Source: Metabacillus_B sp050107715
GTDB taxonomy: Bacteria; Bacillota; Bacilli; Bacillales; Bacillaceae
NCBI RefSeq assembly: GCF_050107715.1
Contig: NZ_JBNILN010000001.1
Location: 124,001 to 188,000, forward strand
Direction of reading: 5' to 3'
DNA length: 64,000 bases
Shown here: positions 7,539 to 15,750 of the stretch, piece by piece
How positions within the stretch are numbered: the stretch's first letter is position 1
Layout of the letters: the number at the start of each line of letters is the position of its first letter
The notes under the pieces: model-generated
The model's database searches: none
What the model was told of the DNA's origin: nothing
Seen by the model: only the letters and a program-made list of their open reading frames with translations
Made by a program: the position numbers and the translations under genes

Positions 7539-7781
7539 ATGCCTTATCAGATAAATATATTTAATATTAAAGTGAATGGAGTTACACAAAACGGAAATAT
7601 TGATTTTGGCAACGTATCGCAAAACAGCCATACTGCCAACACTAAATCAGTCGGAGCCAGTTTTTCACTCGGTGATCTTTCTCCAAACTTCTCTCAAATG
7701 GCAAATGGAAACGCAGACCCCGATGTCAGTGACCAGGATCAGATTGCCAATCCATCTCTTCCGGTAACGACTCAGATATAA
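7539..7781 (+). CDS. GerPA/GerPF-like spore protein, 80 aa (tandem paralogue)
   Basis: The same length and layout as the preceding gene: INIFNIKVNGVTQNGNI, then DFGNVSQNSHTANTKSVGAS, GDLSP and DPDVSDQDQIANPS. The two proteins share TKS.GA.....GD.SP and the acidic DPD..DQ tail, so they arose by tandem duplication. The ribosome site AAGGAGGGTTCTC precedes the ATG 11 nt after the previous stop, which indicates co-translation. Inferred role: a coat-associated factor for germinant access. Confidence 0.75.
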   Translation: MPYQINIFNIKVNGVTQNGNIDFGNVSQNSHTANTKSVGASFSLGDLSPNFSQMANGNADPDVSDQDQIANPSLPVTTQI

Positions 7782-7796
7782 AGAGGAGGGAGATAA

Positions 7797-8273
7797 GTGG
7801 ATAAGGAAAAAATTCAAAAGTGGCTGGAGTTAACAGATAAATGTCAGAAGAATGATTTTTGGAAGTCTCTTTTTGAAGATGGGGGAACAAGTCAAGGGAA
7901 CGGCAGAGCGGCTGGCCAGGAACCTTCTGACACTTATCCAAAATGTGATGTGTACGCTCATGAAAATATAGTGGCTGTCCTTATTGAAATACCAGGGTTT
8001 AAGAAAGAGGATTTTTCTGTCACCCTCGATTCAGCACGTTCAAAAATCCTTTTTAAAGGAGCTCTCCAGGCTCCTTATTCCTTTCAATACAGGGTAGCCT
8101 GCGAAAGGCAGTACGGGGAAATCGAGCGGGTCATCACCCTGCCTTTTTCTGTAGAAAAGGAAACCGTTCAGAGCAAGTACTGGAACGGTATTCTTGAGCT
8201 TACGTTTAAAAGAGCCGAAGAGGAGGACGCTGTTTCAATAAATTTTGCCGAAGGGCATACTGACGGGCCTTGA
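7797..8273 (+). CDS. Hsp20/alpha-crystallin-like protein
   Basis: 158 residues. The N-terminal 45 residues are variable and helical, followed by an alpha-crystallin domain (about 48-145): CDVYAHENIVAVLIEIPGFK, KEDFSVTL, IERVITLPFSV and WNGILELTFKR, the last matching the family's strand 8-9 GVLEI-type motif. Small heat-shock-fold proteins such as CotM and CotP are structural parts of Bacillus spore coats. Given its place inside a germination-protein cluster, a coat role is more likely than a general chaperone. The GTG start follows GAGGAGGGAGATAA. Confidence 0.75.
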   Translation: MDKEKIQKWLELTDKCQKNDFWKSLFEDGGTSQGNGRAAGQEPSDTYPKCDVYAHENIVAVLIEIPGFKKEDFSVTLDSARSKILFKGALQAPYSFQYRVACERQYGEIERVITLPFSVEKETVQSKYWNGILELTFKRAEEEDAVSINFAEGHTDGP

Positions 8274-8303
8274 GTCCATATACTGAAGTAACTCTTACAA
8301 CAT

Positions 8304-8777
8304 GTGTGGGATCAGTCCATGATATTCAGGAAAAAGAAGCAAAAGGACGAAGAAATTAGGATTCAGCAGAGGCTCTCAAGTCTCGATCAATCGGTTCAGC
8401 GGATTCAGAACTTGCTCACCCGGCAGGAAAACCGCCCTGAAGCCCTTCCCTCCCAATTGGACTCACAGGCAATCAGAAAAAAACAGGCCGAGCTTGGACA
8501 AATCTTAGCAGGTGTGCAACATGAAATTTCTCTCATAAAAAAACAGTTGTCTGCCTCTAATGAGGGGACCCTTGAAAAAAACGGGGTTCCGTTTATTTAT
8601 ATCCAGCACCTTCACGTTGAAAACGTAGATATGAAGGAAGTTGACCTCAGCAGCAATTTAGGGCAGCTCGGAATAAAAGAACTTCCCGGCCAGCTGAATA
8701 TCGGGCAGGTTTATGGAAAAAGCAAGCAATCTGACAGTAAGCATCCAAAGGTATTCATTCAGCCAAAAAAGGACTGA
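8304..8777 (+). CDS. GerPC-like spore protein
   Basis: 157 residues. A basic start is followed by a coiled-coil region (about 10-90, RLSSLDQSVQRIQNLL...) and a C-terminal beta segment, IYIQHLHVENVDMKEVDLSS then LGIKELPGQLNIGQVYG. The LSGTLNIG-type ending is typical of GerPC, which works with the small GerP proteins in the coat. The start is uncertain: GTG 8304 or ATG 8319, neither with a good ribosome site, although the 30-bp gap suggests it belongs to the same transcript. Confidence 0.6.
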   Translation: MWDQSMIFRKKKQKDEEIRIQQRLSSLDQSVQRIQNLLTRQENRPEALPSQLDSQAIRKKQAELGQILAGVQHEISLIKKQLSASNEGTLEKNGVPFIYIQHLHVENVDMKEVDLSSNLGQLGIKELPGQLNIGQVYGKSKQSDSKHPKVFIQPKKD

Positions 8778-8803
8778 CTCCCCCTGAGCCAGTCCTCGTT
8801 TTT
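8770..8803. terminator. Bidirectional terminator
   Basis: An AGGACTGACTC/GAGCCAGTCCT stem (one mismatch) is followed by CGTTTTTG on the plus strand. It overlaps the end of the GerPC-like gene and faces yueF. Confidence 0.75.
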
Positions 8804-8804
8804 G

Positions 8805-9926
8805 TCACTTCGGAATTTTATTCGACTGGTCTTTCTTCTCTTTCTGATACCTCATTCTAAGGCGGATGAGTCTCGTCAAATTTAAGGTCGTCGCCTTTAG
8901 AACAGCGTACGTCGGCACAGCAAGAATCATTCCGATGACTCCCCCGAAGCTCCCTGCCCCGATCAGCAATAGGATAATGGTAAGCGGGTGGGTATTGATT
9001 CGTTTGCCGATAATCAGCGGAGACAGCAGGTTTCCATCAATTTGCTGTACAACCAGCACGACTAAGGCTGCCAGTAATCCTTTTGTCGGTGAATCCAAAA
9101 GTCCAATCACAACAGCCGGCGCCGCTCCTAAAAACGGCCCGAGGTAAGGAATGATATTCGAAATGGAAACGACGAGCCCAAGAATCAGCGCATAATCCAG
9201 TCCGATAATGGAAAATCCAATAAAGCAGCCAGTCCCTACAAAGATTGAAACAATCAGCTGGCCTTGAATATATGCAGCAAGGGTCTCGTACAGGTCATGG
9301 AAAATCTTAATTCCTTCATGACGGTATGTATTCGGAAGGACCCTTACAGCCTGAACCGGGAACCTGTGGCCATCCTTCAGCATAAAAAACAGGATGAACG
9401 GAACAGTAATGATCGTCAGTGTAATATTCGTTACCACCCCGAGAACTGCATATGCGCTTGAAGTAAGGTTTTGCGGTATTTTTGTGGAAAATTCGGTTAA
9501 AGACTGTTCGATTTTTTCTATTGATACATAATCCTGAGTCATGATCCAGGTAAACCAGCTCGACTGGGAAAGATTTTGAATAAACTGTGTAAGCTCTGTT
9601 ATATAATTAGGAATATTGTTGATCAGGTCTGTAATCTGCTTTGAGAGCAGCGGTCCAGCAAAAGCGCCAAGCATAACAATCAAACCGATGAAAATCAAAT
9701 AGATAATCAAGATCGCAAGCGTTCGCGGCACCCTGTTTCTTTCTAAAAACCGCACAATCGGGCTGAAGATGAAAAAGAGCACACCTGCTATGAGCATCGG
9801 AAAGAAAAGTGTCGTTGTAAATGACACAATCGGTGCGAACAGGAATGAAACCTTTGTACATACGTAGATAATTAAAAGGATGAGTAAAATCTCGAGTGTC
9901 CAGAAATGGACTTTAGACTTCAGCAA
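8805..9926 (-). CDS. yueF: AI-2E/UPF0118 family membrane transporter (YueF)
   Basis: A 373-residue polytopic membrane protein. It has three N-terminal helices, a long loop region around 80-150 (LLSKQITDLINNIPNYITEL) and a C-terminal helix bundle containing the family segment ISNIIPYLGPFLGAAPA. The UPF0118 family includes TqsA (AI-2 exporter) and cation/proton antiporters; the substrate of YueF is not established. The start is preceded by AGGAGGCAGGTACGG and begins GTACGGTTGCTGAAG-like, so the precise first codon could be a nearby TTG. Gene order with yueG and yueH supports the name. Confidence 0.85.
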   Translation of the reverse strand: MLKSKVHFWTLEILLILLIIYVCTKVSFLFAPIVSFTTTLFFPMLIAGVLFFIFSPIVRFLERNRVPRTLAILIIYLIFIGLIVMLGAFAGPLLSKQITDLINNIPNYITELTQFIQNLSQSSWFTWIMTQDYVSIEKIEQSLTEFSTKIPQNLTSSAYAVLGVVTNITLTIITVPFILFFMLKDGHRFPVQAVRVLPNTYRHEGIKIFHDLYETLAAYIQGQLIVSIFVGTGCFIGFSIIGLDYALILGLVVSISNIIPYLGPFLGAAPAVVIGLLDSPTKGLLAALVVLVVQQIDGNLLSPLIIGKRINTHPLTIILLLIGAGSFGGVIGMILAVPTYAVLKATTLNLTRLIRLRMRYQKEKKDQSNKIPK

Positions 9927-10041
9927 CCGTACCTGCCTCCTAAAAACAGTTTATTCTTTTATCTAAAACCTACTATTCCCTATAAGCAATGTCAATCTTA
10001 TTATCAAAAATATAGCGCTCAGGCTTATCCCTGCGCGCCTT

Positions 10042-11351
10042 TTAGCTGTTTTCAGCTTCTGCTTTTTTCAGCTTTGAATGAATTTTAAGCACCTCAACTG
10101 AACGGATTAAATGGCCATCCATTTCACGGACCGTAAATTCATAGTCCTCGTAAAAAAGTGTATCTCCTTCCCCAATGTCCATATTTTGAGAAAGCATCCA
10201 GCCGCCGACAGTATCAATATCTTCTTCCTCAATCTGCAGATAAAGCAGACTGTTTAGCTGATGAAGAAGCACCTTGCCGTTAAAAATAAAGTGGTGTTCT
10301 GACTTTCTCTGAATCTCAGGGATTTCATCCTGGTCAAATTCGTCCCGGATTTCACCAACAATCTCTTCTATAATATCTTCTACCGTAACAAGACCTGCGG
10401 TTCCACCATACTCATCAACGAGTACAGCCAGGTGAACCCGCTCTTTTTGCATTTTGATCAGAAGGTCCCGGATTGGCGTGGTTTCAATAACCTGAATAAC
10501 CGGTCTGATGTACTCCGTTAAAGACGTGTCTTTTTGTCCAGCGGCACTTTTCGAAAACAAATCCGTAAAGACCTCTTTGCTGTTTACCATCCCGGCAATA
10601 TTATCCTTATCCCCATTCACAACAGGGTAGCGGGTATATTTTTCATTACTCATCATTTCAAGACTTTCCTGAAACGGCTCATCGGCATTTAAAACGGCAA
10701 TCTCTGTCCGCGGAACCATGATTTCCTTCGCGATCCGATCATCAAATTCAAAAATCCGATTCACATATTTGTATTCAGACTGGTTGATTTCTCCGCTCTC
10801 ATAGCTTTCAGACAAAATGATCCTGAGTTCTTCCTCAGAATGGGCAAGCTCATGCTCAGAAGCGGGTTTTATGCCAAATAAGCCGGTTACGAATCTCGCT
10901 GAGGAATTGAGTGCCCAGATAAATGGAAAGGCAATCCGGTAGAATAAAATAAGAGGCCTTGCAAAGGCAAGCGCCACTGTCTCAGTTTTTTGAATGGCAA
11001 CAGTCTTTGGTGCAAGCTCTCCCACGACTACATGCAAAAATGTAATCACAGCAAATGCAACGGCTACTGCCGCGACATGAGCAAGAGATTCACTGAATGG
11101 CAGCTTTTCAAACAAAGCTGCAGCAGATCCGCAACCGTTGGCTCCCCAAGCCACCCGAGCCCCAATGCCGTCACGGTTATTCCAAGCTGACAGGCTGACA
11201 AATACTCATCCAGATTGGTGGTTACTTTTTTCGCCGCCAAAGCATTGCGGCTTCCTTCTGCCATCAGCTGATCAAGTCTGGAGCTTCTAATTTTTACAAT
11301 CGCAAACTCAGACGTTACAAAGAATGCGGTTAATGCGATAAGTATGGCCAC
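10042..11351 (-). pseudogene. CNNM/CBS-domain (CorC/HlyC) transporter, frameshifted
   Basis: Two overlapping frames together encode one protein of the YhdP/YugS family: a CNNM membrane domain, two CBS domains (around VPRTEIAVL and LVDEYGGTAGLVTVEDI) and a CorC C-terminal domain. Such proteins act in magnesium efflux and homeostasis. The N-terminal frame reads LGWLGEPTVADLLQ and is then lost; the other frame resumes with LFEKLPFSESL. One base is missing near 11119-11124 (an expected CAGxCTTTG context). No normal start codon follows the strong GGAGGTGA site near 11407-11414; the first usable in-frame codon is GTG 11351, far from that site. Inactivation or a sequencing error are both possible. 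Confidence 0.8.
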
Positions 11352-11550
11352 AAAAACTAATTTAACTAAATAAAAAATTCCCTTATCCGGTCCGGATCAG
11401 GAGTCACCTCCAAGTGATTCAAACTGTCATTTTCCTTTACATGCCCGGAAAGCTAATTAGCGGCCCGGCGCATACTTATCCTTATACCCTCATTTAAGCT
11501 TCCTCTCACATGTATAATTTTGTAACAGGATTCTGCCATTAGCCATTAAA

Positions 11551-11580
11551 AAAAGCCGGCGTCTTTACGGACCGGCTTTT
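11551..11580. terminator. Terminator next to yuzF
   Basis: A stem AAAAGCCGG/CCGGCTTTT with a 12-nt loop. On the minus strand it ends in a T-run 10 bp after the yuzF stop. Confidence 0.8.
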
Positions 11581-11589
11581 GCAGGTTAA

Positions 11590-11814
11590 TCAATCGTCAT
11601 CAGGCATGATCGATACAATTTGCTGAATGCGTATAAAAAATATGGAATCCCCATTTGTCTTCAGCACAATGTGATCTGGTTTGACATCTGTGAGTTTTCC
11701 TCTTGTTGTGTCCCGAACTGTCTGAATCACCAAATCTTTCCCAATGACGGTCTGCAGCGTCTGGTAAACGTATGGATCAATGATGGTAATCATCTGAGGA
11801 GCCTGATTTTGCAT
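11590..11814 (-). CDS. yuzF: YuzF-family (DUF2642) protein
   Basis: A 74-residue protein with the DUF2642 pattern: DPYVYQTLQTVIGKDLVIQT, then GKLTDVKPDHIVLK, FFIRIQQIVSIMP. The fold is expected to be a small Sm/SH3-like barrel. Related short proteins occur in spore-associated contexts; the function is not known. The ATG follows AGGGAGATGACCAAACG on the minus strand. A terminator lies directly downstream. Confidence 0.75.
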   Translation of the reverse strand: MQNQAPQMITIIDPYVYQTLQTVIGKDLVIQTVRDTTRGKLTDVKPDHIVLKTNGDSIFFIRIQQIVSIMPDDD

Positions 11815-11898
11815 CGTTTGGTCATCTCCCTTATACAGTTTTCACACTTTTAACGTATGAGCTGTTCAGCGGGGATAGCACCATTATTCCACTCGCGC

Positions 11899-12429
11899 TT
11901 AGACGGTTCGTTTAAAGGGACGGTTCCTTTTATCGATATGATCATCCAGTTCTGCCAGTTTCTTTCTCGCTGTTTGAACAGAGATGGTCCGGTAATGATG
12001 CTTTCCATTCGGTTCCTCATCCATTTCATCCGCTGCCTTTACAACATGCTGAAGCGGATTTTGGATAAATGTACCCTCAGGCAGATAGGAATCGGTATGA
12101 AACAGAATGGCCAAAGCAATTTCTTTTGCTGCCTCCCTGTCTTCGCCAAGCCGGATCAAAAGCTTATGAGCACGCTCTGCACCTTTAATTGCATGAATAT
12201 CATTTTTTTTATACTGTTCAAAATCCCATTCTCCATCGGTATACCATTCATAATGCCCAATATCATGGAGCAATGCGGCTTTTGCGGCAAGGTCTGGATT
12301 GACGCCTTTTTTAAATGCCAATCTGCAAGCATGAAAAGCAGCTGAGACCGCGTGAGCCATGCCGGAGCGCTGCAAATATTTTTGAGCAATGGGATGGTCA
12401 AAGATTTCAGTGAGCATAACCTTCCTCAT
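11899..12429 (-). CDS. yueE: HD-domain phosphohydrolase (YueE)
   Basis: 176 residues. The HD motif is clear: HAVSAAFHACRL supplies the first His, ALLHDIGHYEW the HD pair, and the trailing FHTDSYL and KAADEMDE the last metal ligands. HD proteins hydrolyse phosphoesters, often of nucleotides; the substrate here is unknown. A strong ribosome site, AAGGAGGGTTCATAG, precedes the first ATG. It is named from sequence similarity and the yue context. The basic tail (RNRPFKRTV) is unremarkable. Confidence 0.78.
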   Translation of the reverse strand: MRKVMLTEIFDHPIAQKYLQRSGMAHAVSAAFHACRLAFKKGVNPDLAAKAALLHDIGHYEWYTDGEWDFEQYKKNDIHAIKGAERAHKLLIRLGEDREAAKEIALAILFHTDSYLPEGTFIQNPLQHVVKAADEMDEEPNGKHHYRTISVQTARKKLAELDDHIDKRNRPFKRTV

Positions 12430-12511
12430 CTATGAACCCTCCTTACCCTAAATTTTTTTCCAAATTATCATATTGGGAAGGCAATATCAAATGAAATGTT
12501 ATAATCTATGA

Positions 12512-12652
12512 CAAGGATTGAGTGTTGTCCATACAGATGCCCTGCCGCATTTTAATAAGGTTAAGGAAGGAGAAGGACATGACAGCGTCACATCCTTCCC
12601 CTATGAAAAAATTAAGAGAGTGTCTCAACAGAGCACCCTCTTATTCTTTTTA
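12512..12652 (+). ncRNA. Candidate structured small RNA between yueE and cssS
   Basis: A perfect extended -10 element (TG-T-TATAAT, 12497-12505) is followed about 100 bp later by an intrinsic terminator (TAAGAGAGTG/CACCCTCTTA, 12613-12642, then T-rich sequence). No plausible larger gene lies between. A second hairpin at 12572-12598 pairs GAAGGA with TCCTTC around a TGAC/GTCA inner stem. It contains AAGGAGAAGGAC-ATG, which could start a 31-codon reading frame whose ribosome site would be hidden in the stem. It could be an sRNA, a dual-function RNA or a remnant leader. Confidence 0.4.
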
Positions 12653-12689
12653 TCTCTATTCACCCGGCTGCTGATTTCTTTTTCAGCCG

Positions 12690-12800
12690 TTCTCTTATCC
12701 AGGGGCGGGCGGTGTGCCTCCTCAGCGCTTTGCGTTCGCCTGAAACCTGTCCGCATGAGTCTCACAGCTTCCGCTTCAATCAGCTGATGTTGAAACATCA
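12690..12800. repeat. Degenerate intergenic repeat (copy A)
   Basis: A GC-rich stretch containing TTATCCAGGGGCG, TGTGCCTCC, GCGTTCG, GTCTCAC and CTTCCGCTTCAATCAGC. These blocks recur in the same order at 47735-47840, and the layout resembles an intergenic element common in Bacillus genomes. It overlaps no convincing gene; the reading frames through it lack start signals. The rest of 12653-12917 shows nothing else identifiable. Confidence 0.55.
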
Positions 12801-12917
12801 ACCTTATGCTTCTTCGCGGCCTTGTATTAAACAGGCTGTATGTGAGAGCTCCGATTTCCAATACGGGGGCAGCCAGATGAACCCTTTACATTATCACTTC
12901 ATCATCGAGCTGGCTCA

Positions 12918-14240
12918 TTAAACAGGAAATTCAACCTTAAAAGCTACGCCATGCTCGCCGTTATCAACTGTAATTCTAGCATGATGGAGGGTAGCTATTC
13001 TCTTAATAATCGCAAGACCGAGGCCAAAATTCCCTTTTTCTCCTTTAACAAATGGCTGAAAAAGGTTGGCGAGCAATTGATCGTTCATTGGTTTTCCATC
13101 ATTATAGCAGCGGATTGTTATGGAATCCTGCGCTTCTTTGATGGACAGCTCCACTTTCGTCTCCGCGTATTTCAGCGCATTCTCAAGCAGATTTTCAAGA
13201 AGCACCCTGATCTGCTCTTCATTTCCCCTGATCGACACAGGATCCAGATCCGAATGGATGTGAATGGCAGGATTGGATGCACTGAGCCTCACGATAACAT
13301 CCTCAGCTGTTTCATTCACTTGTACCGGTGTGTTCTCAAGCTTTAGCTGGGAGAGATAATCAAGCTTAGTTAAATACAGCAGATCCTTTATTTTTTTCTC
13401 CAGCAGAAGTGCTTCTTTTTCGATAATATCTGCCGTTCCTTCCGGTGAACCGGTTGGATGAATTCCGTCCTTCATGGCTTCTGAATAGCTTCTAATGACC
13501 ATAATCGGTGTTTTCAGGTCGTGTGATACATTTTGAAGCATTGTCTGCTGAAACTCATCCTGCTTTTTCAGCTGATTTCTCATGTCGTCAATGGACGCGG
13601 CCAGCTTTCCGATTTCATCCTTGCGGTCAAGGAGGAGCGACTCGTTCAGGTTCCGTTTAGAAATCTTGTTTACATGTGCTGTAATTAAATCCAGCGGCTT
13701 CACCAGCCACTTTGAAAAAATCAAAGCCAGAACGATCCCTCCGACAATAATTAGCGCAAAGATAAAAAAGATTCTGGTTAATAACGTTTGTATTAGTTCA
13801 TTCCGGTAGGTGTCCCATAGATAAGAAACGAGTACAACCTCGTTCCCTTTTGGATCAAACCCTTTTTTAATGACATAGAGAATTTCATTATTTCCAACGG
13901 AAACATTGTAGCGCTGGCTGTTTTCTTTTTGTTTTTCTGCCTGAAACAGGAACAGCTCAATGGATTTCGGCTGAAATTTTGGTCCGACGTAATCCCCGTT
14001 TTCATATATGTAGAGATTCTTAACAAGTCTCATCTGCTGGCCGGCAGTTGAATCTGAGGGCACTGAATCGCTAAACCCCGGAGTCAGCCTCTCCTGAGCT
14101 TCTTCAATTGTGCGAAACAGCTCATTTGTGAAGAAGGTCTTCAGGGTTGAGGGAATCACGAGGAAAAAGACAATGGCCATAACAACAATCAATCCTGTAA
14201 AAAGTACCGCAATCTGAACAAACAGCGGTTTATTTCTCAA
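12918..14240 (-). CDS. cssS: CssS-like secretion-stress sensor histidine kinase
   Basis: 440 residues: a membrane helix at about 8-30, an extracytoplasmic sensor region to about 150, a second helix at about 153-175, a HAMP domain, HisKA with the phospho-His in NVSHDLKTP (near 243), and HATPase with N-box ENLLENALKY and G-box GNFGLGLAII. Segments such as NKPLFVQI, FFTNELF, YVIKKG and KKIKDLLYLTKLDYL closely follow B. subtilis CssS, which senses misfolded secreted protein at the membrane-wall interface and signals to CssR. Its ATG overlaps the end of cssR by 11 bp, so the two are translationally coupled. Confidence 0.88.
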   Translation of the reverse strand: MRNKPLFVQIAVLFTGLIVVMAIVFFLVIPSTLKTFFTNELFRTIEEAQERLTPGFSDSVPSDSTAGQQMRLVKNLYIYENGDYVGPKFQPKSIELFLFQAEKQKENSQRYNVSVGNNEILYVIKKGFDPKGNEVVLVSYLWDTYRNELIQTLLTRIFFIFALIIVGGIVLALIFSKWLVKPLDLITAHVNKISKRNLNESLLLDRKDEIGKLAASIDDMRNQLKKQDEFQQTMLQNVSHDLKTPIMVIRSYSEAMKDGIHPTGSPEGTADIIEKEALLLEKKIKDLLYLTKLDYLSQLKLENTPVQVNETAEDVIVRLSASNPAIHIHSDLDPVSIRGNEEQIRVLLENLLENALKYAETKVELSIKEAQDSITIRCYNDGKPMNDQLLANLFQPFVKGEKGNFGLGLAIIKRIATLHHARITVDNGEHGVAFKVEFPV

Positions 14241-14904
14241 GGTATTTTACCGTCCGGTACCCGAACCCGTAAATCGTTTCAACGTGAAGCTTTGGACATT
14301 TTTTTCGGACCCGGCGGACAAGGTCATCCACCACACGGTCGGAACCAAAATAATCATCCCCCCACACATATGTTAAAATCTGTTCTCTGCTTAAAGCGCT
14401 GCCTACATGCTTCACAAGGTATACAAACAAGTCAAACTCCTTGGAAGTAAGCTGGATCACTTCCCCATTCTCTGAAATGGTACGTTCTCTTTCCTTAATT
14501 ACGTAGGGGCCATAGATTAAGCTTGGCTCTTCCTGCCTCTCATAAGTCCGCTTCATAATTTTTTTTGCCCTGATGATCAGTTCCTTTGGAAGAAAAGGTT
14601 TTGATAAGTAATCATCTCCACCAAGCTCCAGTCCAATAATCCGGTCTAAGTCCTCATCACGGGCACTGATGAAAATAACAGGTGTTTCTTCATTAACCTT
14701 TTTTATCTCTTTTATGACATCATACCCGTCTATATCAGGCAGCATAATATCGAGAATCCACAAATGAGGCTGCTCATGAATGCTATGAATCGCATCCGAT
14801 CCATTTAAAAAGCTTTTAACTTCCCAATTCTCCTGCTTTAAATAGGTGGTTAAAACCGTATTCAAGTGATGTTCATCCTCTACTAAATAAACGGTATAAG
14901 ACAT
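14230..14904 (-). CDS. cssR: CssR-like response regulator
   Basis: 224 residues, OmpR/PhoB type. The receiver domain has the acidic pair in VEDEHHLN, the phospho-acceptor Asp in LWILDIMLPD and the conserved Lys in YLSKPFLPKELI. The C-terminal winged helix includes LTSKEFDLFVYLV and DRVVDDLVRRVRKKCP. The last, together with VETIYGFGYR, matches B. subtilis CssR, the activator of the quality-control proteases htrA and htrB. The start at 14904 follows GGAGGAATGAAT; an ATG 6 nt earlier is possible. No htrA or htrB lies next to it here. Confidence 0.88.
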   Translation of the reverse strand: MSYTVYLVEDEHHLNTVLTTYLKQENWEVKSFLNGSDAIHSIHEQPHLWILDIMLPDIDGYDVIKEIKKVNEETPVIFISARDEDLDRIIGLELGGDDYLSKPFLPKELIIRAKKIMKRTYERQEEPSLIYGPYVIKERERTISENGEVIQLTSKEFDLFVYLVKHVGSALSREQILTYVWGDDYFGSDRVVDDLVRRVRKKCPKLHVETIYGFGYRTVKYLEK

Positions 14905-15038
14905 ATTCATTCCTCCGTAAGCTTGACATCCGGGCTGCAGATTCTGCCCCGCTTTTCTTCCATAAGACTCTCCGGCACCCATGCATGTACTGGAAAAAAC
15001 CTATGTGTCATCGTCTGCCTTGTATTCTATCCCATTAG

Positions 15039-15064
15039 AAAAGGAGCGCAGGCACGCCCCTTTT
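15039..15064 (-). terminator. Terminator between the secreted-protein gene and cssR
   Basis: An AAAAGG-G-GCG/CGC-T-CCTTTT stem-loop lies 13 bp behind the 174-aa gene. Readthrough into cssR is possible, but cssR probably also has its own promoter in 14905-15038. Confidence 0.65.
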
Positions 15065-15076
15065 CATCCCATATGA

Positions 15077-15601
15077 TTATTTTACCTTTTCAGCTAAACG
15101 CTTTTCCAGTTTTTCATTACGATCCTGCATGCTTTTTAACTTTTCATCCAAAAGCTTTTTAATTAAAGCTTCATCCTTGTTCTTTATTGCCGTACGTAAA
15201 TCTTCTGCAGATTCCTTACGGCTGCTCCGATTCGCCTTTCTTTTTTCTTTAAAAGCACTTACCTTTTCTTTTATTTCTTGGTCTGATAGCCCTTGTGTTT
15301 TCCAATCCTTTACTTTAGCCTGCAACCGCTCTTTCCTGTTTAGCTGCTCTTCCTGACCGCTTCTAAGCTGTTTGGTCAATCTTTTGTTTTCTTCAGCAGC
15401 TTCCTTGAACTCCTCTTGCTTTTCCGGAGCATACTCTTTCACAATTTCGTCCGCTCTCTTTTTCAGCTGCTGCCTATCCTTTTTACCGGCTGATTCTTCA
15501 TTTGAAAATTCCTGTTTTGGCATTTCACTGCTTTCTGATGCAAAAGCCATCGCCGGGATGGCCAGCATCATAGCTGTTCCCGCTGCAATCCATTTTTTCA
15601 T
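15077..15601 (-). CDS. Secreted charged helical protein, Spy/CpxP-like (paralogue 1)
   Basis: 174 residues. A signal peptide (MKKWIAAGTAMMLAIPAMAF, cleavage likely after AFA) is followed by a highly charged, almost entirely helical mature protein rich in Lys and Glu. Conserved points shared with the next gene are YAPEK, GLSDQEIKEK, AIKNKDEALIKKLLDEKL and MQDRNEKLEKR. I do not recognise a named family. Size, export and helix content recall Spy and CpxP, the small extracytoplasmic chaperones controlled by the Cpx system, though without a clear LTxxQ motif. GGGAGCTGAATCAG precedes the start. It lies directly upstream of cssRS. Confidence 0.75.
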   Translation of the reverse strand: MKKWIAAGTAMMLAIPAMAFASESSEMPKQEFSNEESAGKKDRQQLKKRADEIVKEYAPEKQEEFKEAAEENKRLTKQLRSGQEEQLNRKERLQAKVKDWKTQGLSDQEIKEKVSAFKEKRKANRSSRKESAEDLRTAIKNKDEALIKKLLDEKLKSMQDRNEKLEKRLAEKVK

Positions 15602-15750
15602 CTGATTCAGCTCCCTTTCCATACTTAAGTTGAATACTTCATATTCCATGCTAGCGGATAAATGACGCAGAATGATGATAGAAGTATGGGAAATCAAACG
15701 AATTTTTGAAGTCTGCCGCTTCAAGCGCAGGTTAGCCGTGAGTCATTCAT

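Noticed and set aside
11100..11140. Programmed -1 frameshift in the CNNM gene.
   Set aside because: No X-XXY-YYZ slippery site or following strong hairpin was seen; simple mutation or sequencing error is more likely.
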